A DNA stretch of 5,302 nt from JANMEX01 sp031423755 (GTDB taxonomy: Bacteria; Pseudomonadota; Alphaproteobacteria; Rhizobiales; Rhizobiaceae), in the NCBI GenBank assembly GCA_031423755.1, contig JANPGC010000334.1:1-5302 (forward strand), written 5' to 3'. Position numbers and translations under genes: made by a program. The first letter of the stretch is position 1. Every line of letters starts with the position of its first letter. Positions 1 to 5,302 of this stretch are shown here, piece after piece. Under the pieces are notes generated by a model. It searched no databases and had not been told where the DNA came from. It saw nothing but the letters and a program-made list of their open reading frames with translations.

Positions 1-63
1 TAGCACCTTGTGTTTGTTTTTTTAACCCCGCGCGTCACAAAGTGGATTTGATGGTAATCGCAC

Positions 64-92
64 TTGCAGCCGCCATATCACCCCGCTATAAC
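64..92 (+). promoter_or_regulatory. Sigma-70-like promoter of the tRNA-Pro gene
   Basis: A -35-like TTGCAG (64-69) and a -10-like TATAAC (87-92) are separated by exactly 17 nt, the ideal spacing for a housekeeping sigma factor. The -10 box ends 14 nt before the first base of the tRNA, so transcription would start a few bases upstream of the mature 5' end, as expected for a tRNA leader trimmed by RNase P. Recognition is by eye from consensus. No start site is known. Confidence 0.6.
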
Positions 93-106
93 GCCGCCAC
101 TGGTCT

Positions 107-183
107 CGGAGTGTAGCGCAGCCTGGTAGCGTACCTTGTTCGGAACGAGGGGGTCGTAGGTTCGAATCCTATCACTCCGACCA
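107..183 (+). tRNA. tRNA-Pro, anticodon CGG (reads CCG)
   Basis: This is a 77-nt cloverleaf with all arms visible. The acceptor arms are CGGAGTG (107-113) and CACTCCG (173-179), a perfect 7-bp stem, followed by discriminator A180 and an encoded CCA at 181-183. The D arm spans 116-132. The anticodon stem is CCTTG/CGAGG (134-138 and 146-150) around the loop TTCGGAA, which places anticodon CGG at 141-143 and decodes proline CCG. The T arm has stem 156-160/168-172 with loop TTCGAAT. The 5' CGG start and A discriminator fit bacterial proline tRNAs. It appears to be a single-gene unit with its own promoter at 64-92. No clear rho-independent terminator follows it. The 3' end of a tRNA is a common integration site, but no integrase is present here. 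Confidence 0.97.
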
Positions 184-301
184 GTATTTTCCCGGAAGCT
201 ATGAATTTTTGGGCTGCGACGTAAGGTTTGCAGTTGTGATAAAACGTCAGACTGCGATCAAACGTGTAGTTCCAACTCCGACTGCAAATGTTATTCGGTG
301 A

Positions 302-321
302 TTGCAAGTGGGTATTTGCAA
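302..321 (-). repeat. Short inverted repeat (TTGCAA, 8-nt spacer, TTGCAA) after the orphan gene
   Basis: TTGCAA at 302-307 and again at 316-321 can pair as a 6-bp hairpin with an 8-nt loop. It lies 15 nt past the stop codon of the minus-strand orphan gene, a position where a terminator would be expected. However, the stem is weak and no U-tract follows it on the minus strand, so it is not a canonical intrinsic terminator. A second inverted repeat, TTTGCAGT at 227-234 and ACTGCAAA at 281-288, lies further on between the convergent tRNA and orphan gene. The function of either repeat is unknown. Confidence 0.3.
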
Positions 322-336
322 CTAGAAACAATTTTC

Positions 337-726
337 TCACTTCCATGGCTCCAAACCGTACTTTGCTCGCTCTGTATTGATGTGTGATAGGCAAGATCCA
401 AGAACGATTACTTTCTGAAATACGACAATTGGAGGCAATCCCCACATATCAGTGTGGTCTTCATAGTGCTTGGTAATTGCCTCAGCGATGATCGGCCCCG
501 TCAGTTCAAGTGCAAATGCGCATTCATTTAGTCCAACAGATCGCGCAATAGCACTGTTGTCGCCACCACTCGGCAAGAGCTGGCCATCTAGAAGACCCAT
601 GGCATATTGACCACGAACATCCGGGCTTGTCTGCCTCCAGTCGCTGTAGTTCGACTTGTACCCAGCATCCGCCTTGGCTAATCCAACCACAATAAAAAGT
701 ATGAATATTATAATCCTAGCCATCAT
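337..726 (-). CDS. Small predicted exported protein of unknown function, possibly Rap1a/Tai-like
   Basis: This encodes 129 residues that I cannot assign firmly. The start at 726 was chosen because GGAGAG (740-735) sits 8 nt upstream of tandem ATG codons. An in-frame ATG at 780 would add 18 polar residues ahead of the signal sequence. Residues 1-21 look like a Sec signal peptide: a basic residue at 4, the hydrophobic run IIIFILFIVVGL, then AKADA with possible signal peptidase I sites after Ala19 or Ala21. The mature part has about 108 residues and two cysteines (Cys69, Cys112) that could form a disulfide in the periplasm. A GQYAMGLLDG segment near residue 40, the roughly 42-residue Cys spacing and the intervening helices recall small Rap1a/Tai-type proteins, but this is a pattern impression only. 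The gene is AT-richer than the operon to its right and ends convergently with the tRNA. Confidence 0.7.
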   Translation of the reverse strand: MMARIIIFILFIVVGLAKADAGYKSNYSDWRQTSPDVRGQYAMGLLDGQLLPSGGDNSAIARSVGLNECAFALELTGPIIAEAITKHYEDHTDMWGLPPIVVFQKVIVLGSCLSHINTERAKYGLEPWK

Positions 727-734
727 AGTAGATT

Positions 735-740
735 CTCTCC
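735..740 (-). promoter_or_regulatory. Ribosome binding site that decides the start of the orphan gene
   Basis: On the minus strand GGAGAG is followed by 8 nt and then ATG ATG. This spacing places the start at 726 rather than at the upstream ATG at 780, and makes the predicted signal peptide begin at residue 1. Confidence 0.65.
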
Positions 741-782
741 AATATTTTTCCCCACCCAACTGACTTTGCACTTCGCACACAA

Positions 783-817
783 AATATACTATTAATGAAA
801 AGCCCTACAACTGTTAA
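783..817 (-). promoter_or_regulatory. Candidate promoter(s) of the orphan gene in AT-rich DNA
   Basis: Two overlapping sigma-70-like pairs can be drawn on the minus strand. One is TTAACA (817-812) with TAATAG (794-789), spacer 17. The other is TTGTAG (810-805) with TATATT (788-783), spacer 16. Neither is good at both boxes, and AT-rich DNA produces such matches by chance. Either would give a 5' UTR of roughly 50-60 nt. If real, the orphan gene is transcribed separately from the polyol operon on its right. Confidence 0.3.
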
Positions 818-959
818 TTTTTGAGACTTTCACGTGCATCTAATTGATATATTTTATTTGATCATAATTGAAACCATACTGTTCCGATCTCGTGCTGTTC
901 AATCTTTTAGGCGTTGGGCAGTCGGCGTGCAACCGCGCCAGGCCGAACTTTCTCACTGC

Positions 960-3239
960 TTACCCTTTAACAAGCCCTTCAATCTCCGACCTGTGCCGGT
1001 GCATGGCCAGAAACACCTGATAGTCCTTGTCAAACCGCGCGACGGCTTCAGGGTCGGGCTGCCTCGCGCTTCCGCCTTGCTGCATGGCGGCGCAGGCCTC
1101 CGGCAAATCCTTGAACAGCCCTGCCCCGGTGGCGGCTGCCATTGCAGTGCCCAACAGCGTGGCGTCCTCGGATGCCGGGACCGAGACGGTGCAGCCGGTG
1201 GCGTCTGCGTAGAGGTCCATCAGGAGGGCGTTGTGGACATGTCCGCCTGTGACATGCAGCGTGGCGATGGCGTGGCCACTTTGGTTCAGCGTCTCGAGGA
1301 TGTGTCTGACGCCAAGTGCGATGGAGACCGCGGTGCGCCAATACAGGCGGCAAAGGCCATCGAAGGTCGAATCTATGGTCAGGCCGCTGACCACTCCAAG
1401 CGCATGCGGATCGGCAAGCGGCGAGCGGTTGCCGTGAAAGTCCGGCAACACGTGCAGACGATGGGCGAGGTGGTTGCCCTCCTCGTGCTGAAGTTCGCGG
1501 ATGCGGGCGATGATCTTGGCGTGCATGGCAGCGGACGGCTCGCGTCCGGCGGCATGGACGCGGATGATATGATCAAGCAACGCACCCGTTGCCGACTGGC
1601 CGCCCTCGTTCATCCACATGCCGGGGACTGCAACGCCGAGGTAGGGACCCCAAACGCCCTTGGTGAAGCGCATTTGCGGCGAGAGCGTCATGACGCAGCT
1701 GGATGTTCCGGCGATCAGGGCCATGTGGCTGTCCAGCGTCTCGGGTTGCCCGGCAAACGCGCCGAGAACTCCCAGCGCACCGCCATATGCGTCGATGAGG
1801 CCGCTGGTGACGGTGCAGCCGGTCGTCAGGCCAAGCTCTTCGGCGGCCTGTGGTGACAGGTTGCCAATGGCGCTTGCAACCGGAGTCGCGATTTCCGGCA
1901 ATCCCGCCTTTTCAATCAGATCATCCAAGCCGACAGCATCAAGGAATTCCCGCTGCCAGCCCTGCCCGTCATGTGGCTGGAAGGTCCACTTGCAGGCCAG
2001 CGTGCCTTGCGAGCGCGCCGTCGATCCCGTGGATTTCCAGGTGAGGAAATCAGCCAAGTCCATCGCCAGCCCCATACTCTGCCACGTATCGGGCAGACGT
2101 CGCTTCAGCCACATGAGCTTGGGGATTTGCATTTCCGGCGACATGGCACCCCCGGCCTGCGCGAGCACCTGATGTCCGGTCGCCGTGCATTCGTCGGCTT
2201 CTTTCAGCGCGCGGTGATCCAGCCAGACGATCGTGTCCCAGCGCGGATCGCCGCCTTGCGACACGGTCAATTGCCGGTGGCCGCCGTCACGGATGACCAG
2301 CGAACAGGTGGCGTCAAAGCCGATGCCCGCGATTTGCGAAGGTTGGCCGCCACAGGCGTCGGTCACATCACGCACGGCTGCGCAGACAGCGCGCCAGATG
2401 TCTTGCGAATCATGCTCGGCAACGTTCGGGCCGCTGCGGTTGATGAGGATTGGATATTCATTGCGGGCAAGCAATTTGCCACTTGCGTTGAACACCCCTG
2501 CCCGCGCGCTCGTCGTGCCAACATCGACAGACACGACCAGTCTTTCATCCAGCGCGACTGTCGGGGCCTTTGATGCTTCCACGCCGATCAGTTCAGGCAG
2601 ACGGCGCATGTCGGAGAAAATCTTGTCCGGCCCCGCACGGGAGAGGCTTGCCAGATGGTTTTCTCCCGCCGCATGGCCACCGCCTGTGAATGCGAACACT
2701 TTCATGCCGGCAGCCTTCGCCGCCAACACACCTGCCGGGCTGTCTTCCACCACGATGCATCGCGACGGCTCGACGCCCAGAGCGCGGGCTGCATGGAGAA
2801 AGAGGTCCGGGGCCGGCTTGCCGGCCTTGACCATGGAAGATGAAAAAATCCGGCCCTTGAACAGCGGCAGGAGCCCCGTCACCTCGAGCGACAGTTCGAT
2901 CCGCTCGACCTGGCTTGAGGACGCCACGCAATAGCGCATCGGCAGATGCTTCACGACTTCGCCGATGCCGCTGATCGGCTCGAGTTCCGTGCTGAACTTT
3001 TCATACAGCCGATGCCGCATGTCCTCCAGAGCGGTGGCCCCGAGGTTCACGCCATTCTCGTCGCGCAGCAGCTGGACGACACTTGCCAAAGACCTGCCGA
3101 GAAACCGGTCATGCGCGGCGTCAGGATCAAGATCAAGACCGGCTTCGGAGATGATGTCGAGGAGCACGGATAGCGAGATCGGCTCGGAGTCGACCAGCAC
3201 GCCATCACAGTCAAATATGATCAGGCCCGGCCTGTTCAT
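960..3239 (-). CDS. Fusion of HAD-IA phosphatase and FGGY pentulose (D-ribulokinase-like) kinase
   Basis: This is one uninterrupted 759-codon frame with two complete enzyme modules. Residues 1 to about 220 form a HAD subfamily IA hydrolase. Motif I is DCDGVLVDSE with nucleophile Asp10 and Asp12, a small helical cap follows, motif II is Ser107, motif III is Lys141 in GKPAPD, and motif IV is EDSPAG (Glu165, Asp166). After a linker of about 12 residues, residues 233-759 form an FGGY kinase: SVDVGTTSARAG (Asp239), GFDATCSLV, WLDHRALKEAD, SPEMQIPKLMWLKR, SGLIDAYGG with probable catalytic base Asp483, GTSSC near 511, NEGGQSATG, DFHGNRSPLADP, and the nucleotide-site motif TGGHVHN at 664-670. These motifs match the FGGY pentulose kinase group that includes human FGGY, a D-ribulokinase, better than XylB or glycerol kinase. 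Both modules look catalytically intact and cytosolic. The kinase should phosphorylate a ketose made by the upstream dehydrogenase. The HAD substrate is unknown. No good Shine-Dalgarno precedes the ATG itself or the linker, which argues for a real fusion. Domain calls are firm; the substrate is inferred. Confidence 0.93.
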   Translation of the reverse strand: MNRPGLIIFDCDGVLVDSEPISLSVLLDIISEAGLDLDPDAAHDRFLGRSLASVVQLLRDENGVNLGATALEDMRHRLYEKFSTELEPISGIGEVVKHLPMRYCVASSSQVERIELSLEVTGLLPLFKGRIFSSSMVKAGKPAPDLFLHAARALGVEPSRCIVVEDSPAGVLAAKAAGMKVFAFTGGGHAAGENHLASLSRAGPDKIFSDMRRLPELIGVEASKAPTVALDERLVVSVDVGTTSARAGVFNASGKLLARNEYPILINRSGPNVAEHDSQDIWRAVCAAVRDVTDACGGQPSQIAGIGFDATCSLVIRDGGHRQLTVSQGGDPRWDTIVWLDHRALKEADECTATGHQVLAQAGGAMSPEMQIPKLMWLKRRLPDTWQSMGLAMDLADFLTWKSTGSTARSQGTLACKWTFQPHDGQGWQREFLDAVGLDDLIEKAGLPEIATPVASAIGNLSPQAAEELGLTTGCTVTSGLIDAYGGALGVLGAFAGQPETLDSHMALIAGTSSCVMTLSPQMRFTKGVWGPYLGVAVPGMWMNEGGQSATGALLDHIIRVHAAGREPSAAMHAKIIARIRELQHEEGNHLAHRLHVLPDFHGNRSPLADPHALGVVSGLTIDSTFDGLCRLYWRTAVSIALGVRHILETLNQSGHAIATLHVTGGHVHNALLMDLYADATGCTVSVPASEDATLLGTAMAAATGAGLFKDLPEACAAMQQGGSARQPDPEAVARFDKDYQVFLAMHRHRSEIEGLVKG

Positions 3240-3242
3240 CGT

Positions 3243-3287
3243 CTACGCTGCCGCCGCCCTGACGGTGTGTCGTGGTTGGTCAGGCAT
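3243..3287 (-). CDS. 14-codon leader ORF immediately upstream of the HAD-kinase gene
   Basis: A strong Shine-Dalgarno, AAGGAG, lies 7 nt before this ATG. The frame reads MPDQPRHTVRAAAA and then TAG. Three nucleotides (ACG) separate the TAG from the ATG of the HAD-kinase gene, and both are in the same frame. The fusion gene's own ATG has only a distant GGCGG-like stretch, so its translation may depend on ribosomes ending here and re-initiating. Alternatively, the gene once began at 3287 and a nonsense change shortened it, or the TAG is a sequencing error. HAD-IA proteins usually start only a few residues before the DxD motif, so the shorter protein is complete either way. The peptide resembles nothing I recognise. 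It is visible but unproven as a translated product. Confidence 0.4.
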   Translation of the reverse strand: MPDQPRHTVRAAAA

Positions 3288-3294
3288 AAGGTCA

Positions 3295-3300
3295 CTCCTT
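3295..3300 (-). promoter_or_regulatory. Strong Shine-Dalgarno AAGGAG serving the leader ORF
   Basis: AAGGAG lies 13 nt after the mtlK stop codon and 7 nt before the leader ATG at 3287. It is about 55 nt from the ATG of the HAD-kinase gene, too far to serve it directly. It is the best ribosome binding site in the mtlK to HAD-kinase gap. Confidence 0.7.
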
Positions 3301-3313
3301 GCGCGAAGCGACC

Positions 3314-4795
3314 TCACAACTGGTTGGCAATATAGCGCTCCAGGGTCACTTTGGTTCCGTCTTGCCACAGCATAGCCAAGGCTTTGGCAAAAGCCTCGCG
3401 GAAAGTTCCGGACTTTGCAACATCGCCGTAAATATCAGTCATCTCAAGCCAGGCGCCTGGGTCCGTCCTGGCGCGCTTGGCATGGGCCTGAAGCCGGTCC
3501 CACTGCGACGGGTCGTTGGGCGCGATGGGCTTGCCGCTGTCAGTTTCGCCGTAGCAATAGCGGCACCACAGCGCCGATTCGAGCGCAAGGCCGGTCACGG
3601 ATTTTCCTGATTTCAGCCGGTCAGCGATGGACGGAATGATGAATTTCGGCTGGCGGTTCGATCCGTCAAGACACAGGCGCGATATGGTGTCGGCGATCTT
3701 CGGGTTGGAAAAACGGCGGACAATCAGCTTGTAATAGTCGCCAATGTCCGTGTCCGGCACCGGCGGCACGGTCGGGATGATTTCCTCGGTCTCAATCTTG
3801 TCGAGGAAGCCTTTGACCAGCGGGTGCTCCATGCACTCGTGGACAAAATGAATGTCGAGAAGTGCCGACGGATAGGCGATCACCGCGTGGCCGCCATTGA
3901 GAATGCGGATTTTCATCAGCTCGAACGGCGAGACATCCGGCACGAACTGAACGCCGACCTTTTCAAGCGGCGGGCGGCCTGTCGGGAAATTGTCCTCCAG
4001 CACCCATTGCTTGAAGTCCTCGCAAAACACCGGCCAATTGTCTTCCACGCCGAAATCGCTGCGCAACAGATCGCGCTCGCGGTCGGTGGTTGCCGGGGTG
4101 ATGCGGTCCACCATGCCGTTTGGAAAGGCGACGTTTGACTTGATCCAGTCTTCCAACCCTGCACCTGAGATTGCCGCAAGGCCGACGACGGAATTGCGGG
4201 TGACCACGCCATTGTGCGGAATGTTGTCGCAGGACATGATCGTGAAGGGTGCAACGCCATTGTCGCGGCGGCGTTTCAGACCGGCGAGCAGGAGACCGAA
4301 CACGGTCTTCGGGCTGTCCGGATTGGCGGCGTCATGCACCATGTCGGGGTGTGCCGGATCAAATTTTCCCGTCGCGGAATTGATGTAATAGCCACCTTCG
4401 GTGATGGTCAAAGACACGATGCGTATGGCGGGGTCGGAGAGTCTTTCAAGGAGCGCTGCCGTGTCGCCCGGCCTGATATAGTCGATCATTGCGCCAGTGA
4501 CATGGGCCTCGCTTTTGCCAGCTTCCTGCTCGACGACCGTGGTGTACCAGTCCTGTACCTTGAGTTTCTGGCGCATGACCTCGTCAGCCTCGCGCACGCC
4601 TGCGCCGATCATCGCCCAGTCATGGCCCTCACCGGTATTGAACAGGTCATCAAGATAGACGGCCTGGTGGGCGCGATGAAAATTGCCGACGCCGATGTGG
4701 ACGATGCCCGCCTTCAGCGAATCACGGCTGTATTTGGGAACGCCAACATTGGCTGGAAGGCCAGAAAGGCTCGCTGCGGAAAGATGTTTTGTCAT
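3314..4795 (-). CDS. mtlK: Mannitol 2-dehydrogenase family polyol dehydrogenase
   Basis: This is a cytosolic long-chain polyol dehydrogenase, expected to oxidise D-mannitol to D-fructose with NAD; relatives also take D-arabinitol (to D-xylulose) and sorbitol. From the ATG at 4795 it has 493 residues, the same length as the Pseudomonas fluorescens enzyme. The N-terminal dinucleotide-binding region carries IVHIGVGNFHRAHQ (residues 31-44). The family signature FPNGMVDRITP lies at 224-234. The catalytic pattern KIRILNGGH gives Lys295, Asn300 and His303, the numbers known for the P. fluorescens catalytic residues. A TTG at 4816 would add seven residues. The ATG is preferred because GGGGA lies 5 nt upstream and because of the length and numbering match. 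It follows the ABC ATPase gene and precedes the HAD-kinase gene on the same strand, consistent with a polyol operon. The exact polyol is not fixed by sequence, and mannonate or arabinitol dehydrogenases of this family are the main alternatives. Confidence 0.93.
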   Translation of the reverse strand: MTKHLSAASLSGLPANVGVPKYSRDSLKAGIVHIGVGNFHRAHQAVYLDDLFNTGEGHDWAMIGAGVREADEVMRQKLKVQDWYTTVVEQEAGKSEAHVTGAMIDYIRPGDTAALLERLSDPAIRIVSLTITEGGYYINSATGKFDPAHPDMVHDAANPDSPKTVFGLLLAGLKRRRDNGVAPFTIMSCDNIPHNGVVTRNSVVGLAAISGAGLEDWIKSNVAFPNGMVDRITPATTDRERDLLRSDFGVEDNWPVFCEDFKQWVLEDNFPTGRPPLEKVGVQFVPDVSPFELMKIRILNGGHAVIAYPSALLDIHFVHECMEHPLVKGFLDKIETEEIIPTVPPVPDTDIGDYYKLIVRRFSNPKIADTISRLCLDGSNRQPKFIIPSIADRLKSGKSVTGLALESALWCRYCYGETDSGKPIAPNDPSQWDRLQAHAKRARTDPGAWLEMTDIYGDVAKSGTFREAFAKALAMLWQDGTKVTLERYIANQL

Positions 4796-4800
4796 GTCAG

Positions 4801-4805
4801 TCCCC
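4801..4805 (-). promoter_or_regulatory. Ribosome binding site supporting the ATG start of mtlK
   Basis: GGGGA on the minus strand precedes the ATG at 4795 by 5 nt. The alternative TTG at 4816 lies upstream of this element and would place it inside the coding sequence, so the ATG is the better start. Confidence 0.5.
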
Positions 4806-4831
4806 GTTCCGCTCAATCTCTCGATTCAGTG

Positions 4832-4866
4832 AACCCGGCCCGCAGCGATCATCGCACGGGCCGGTT
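4832..4866 (-). repeat. Strong GC-rich hairpin between the ABC ATPase gene and mtlK
   Basis: The arms CCGGCCCG (4835-4842) and CGGGCCGG (4857-4864) are perfectly complementary over 8 bp. The interior adds a nested pair, GCGAT (4845-4849) with ATCGC (4851-4855), and the outside can add two A-T pairs past a single bulged C. On the minus strand no T-run follows, so this is not a standard intrinsic terminator. It fills much of the 86-nt gap between the transporter and dehydrogenase genes. That position is typical of REP-like or mRNA-processing elements that set unequal expression within an operon. Any such role is inference. Confidence 0.7.
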
Positions 4867-4881
4867 TGCTTTTGGCGCTTG

Positions 4882-5302
4882 TCAGCGGATTGCCTTCCCG
4901 GCCTTGTCAAACCGGTGGATACGGCTGGCATCCGGGGTAAGGAAAATTTTGGCCCCGGGATTGACTGTGAACTCACCATCGGCACGCACCGTCATCATGC
5001 CGCAAGGACCGGCATCGACATGCAGAAATGTGTCCGAGCCAAGATGTTCGGCAAGCCTGATTTTGGCTTCCCAATCGCCTGATTTCTCAGAGATCGAAAG
5101 ATGCTCCGGACGAATGCCGATGGTCGTGGCATTGTATTTCTCGGCCGGTTTGCCTTCGATCAGGTTCATTTTCGGCGAGCCGATGAAGCCAGCCACAAAC
5201 AGGGAGTCCGGCTTGTTGTAGAGATCAAGCGGCGTGCCGACCTGCTCGATATTTCCTCGGTTCAAGACGACGATACGGTCCGCCATGGTCATGGCTTCAA
5301 CC
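4882..5302 (-). CDS. smoK: Polyol ABC transporter ATP-binding subunit, MalK/SmoK type (C-terminal part, cut by window edge)
   Basis: The frame is open to the right edge; the last 139 residues and the TGA stop are present. The visible part begins with VEAMTMADRIVVLNRGNIEQVG, the strand and helix directly after the H-loop His of the nucleotide-binding domain. The His itself and the Walker A, Walker B and signature motifs lie outside the window. Next come PLDLYNKPDSLFVAGFIGSP, NLIEG and GIRPEHL, then an OB/TOBE regulatory domain with AEHLGSDTFLHV and a closing IHRFDKAGKAI. This layout is that of CUT1-family ATPases (MalK, UgpC, SmoK) that power uptake of sugars and sugar alcohols at the inner membrane. 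The symbol rests mainly on the adjacent mtlK gene. UgpC or MalK specificity cannot be excluded from this fragment. The permease and binding-protein genes would be expected further right. Confidence 0.9.
   Translation of the reverse strand, partial: VEAMTMADRIVVLNRGNIEQVGTPLDLYNKPDSLFVAGFIGSPKMNLIEGKPAEKYNATTIGIRPEHLSISEKSGDWEAKIRLAEHLGSDTFLHVDAGPCGMMTVRADGEFTVNPGAKIFLTPDASRIHRFDKAGKAIR

Noticed and set aside
1..25. T-run at 17-23 as the tail of a terminator
   Set aside because: Any hairpin would have to lie left of the window, so neither strand nor gene can be assigned.
181..215. Possible intrinsic terminator of the tRNA gene (T-runs near 187-190 and 206-210)
   Set aside because: No stable hairpin directly precedes either T-run; only a 3-4 bp stem can be drawn.
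174..282. 8-nt direct repeat ACTCCGAC at the tRNA 3' end (174-181) and at 275-282, considered as an att-like duplication
   Set aside because: The identity does not extend beyond 8 nt on either side, is much shorter than typical attachment cores, and no integrase is nearby. Chance is adequate.
86..445. 119-codon minus-strand frame running through the tRNA
   Set aside because: Its C-terminal part, with IGFEPTT and RTRYATRLRYTP, is the well-known spurious antisense translation of a proline-type tRNA. It also overlaps the better supported orphan gene.
900..959. Possible terminator after the HAD-kinase gene
   Set aside because: Only imperfect GC-rich pairings (around CGGC/GCCG and GCAGT/ACTGC) can be drawn and no T-run follows on the minus strand, so a rho-independent terminator is not supported.
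834..1856. 340-codon plus-strand frame opposite the kinase domain
   Set aside because: It is antisense to a strongly motif-supported gene in GC-rich DNA, and its translation shows no recognisable domain. A long shadow frame is expected here.
4796..4816. TTG start at 4816 for the dehydrogenase
   Set aside because: The ATG at 4795 has a ribosome site and gives 493 residues with catalytic residues numbered exactly as in the P. fluorescens enzyme.
4214..5221. 335-codon plus-strand frame opposite mtlK and the ABC ATPase
   Set aside because: It is antisense to two recognised genes and spans their intergenic gap, with no domain or good ribosome site seen.

Overview
The window looks like chromosomal DNA of an alphaproteobacterium, most likely of the Rhizobiales/Hyphomicrobiales or a near relative. 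This rests on the GC-rich coding style of the main genes and on a gene order resembling the polyol (smo/mtlK) operons known from Rhodobacter sphaeroides and Sinorhizobium meliloti. The genus cannot be named from the sequence alone.

Right part (about 960-5302, all on the minus strand, so read from right to left): an apparent sugar-alcohol utilisation operon. It enters at the right edge with the C-terminal 139 residues of a MalK/SmoK-type ABC transporter ATPase. An 86-nt gap with a strong hairpin follows, then a complete 493-residue mannitol 2-dehydrogenase-type enzyme (mtlK). After a 74-nt gap comes a 759-codon gene that fuses a HAD-IA phosphatase (residues 1 to about 220) to a complete FGGY pentulose kinase of the D-ribulokinase-like subfamily (residues about 233-759). 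The implied pathway is ABC uptake of a polyol, NAD-dependent oxidation to a ketose, then phosphorylation of the ketose. The role of the HAD domain is open. The best Shine-Dalgarno sequence ahead of the fusion gene serves a 14-codon leader ORF. That leader ends in TAG only 3 nt before the fusion gene's ATG and is in the same frame, which suggests re-initiation or a nonsense-shortened N-terminus.

Left part (1-959): a conspicuously AT-richer stretch. It holds a tRNA-Pro(CGG) with encoded CCA and a good sigma-70-like promoter on the plus strand. Convergent to it lies a small orphan gene for a predicted exported 129-residue protein, whose two cysteines and overall pattern faintly recall Rap1a/Tai-like proteins. 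The spaces 184-336 and 727-959 contain no supportable gene, only short inverted repeats and a possible promoter. Positions 1-106 hold only the tRNA promoter and a T-run (17-23) near the edge.

I see no CRISPR array, insertion sequence, integrase or phage gene. The most notable features are the kinase-phosphatase fusion and its leader ORF.
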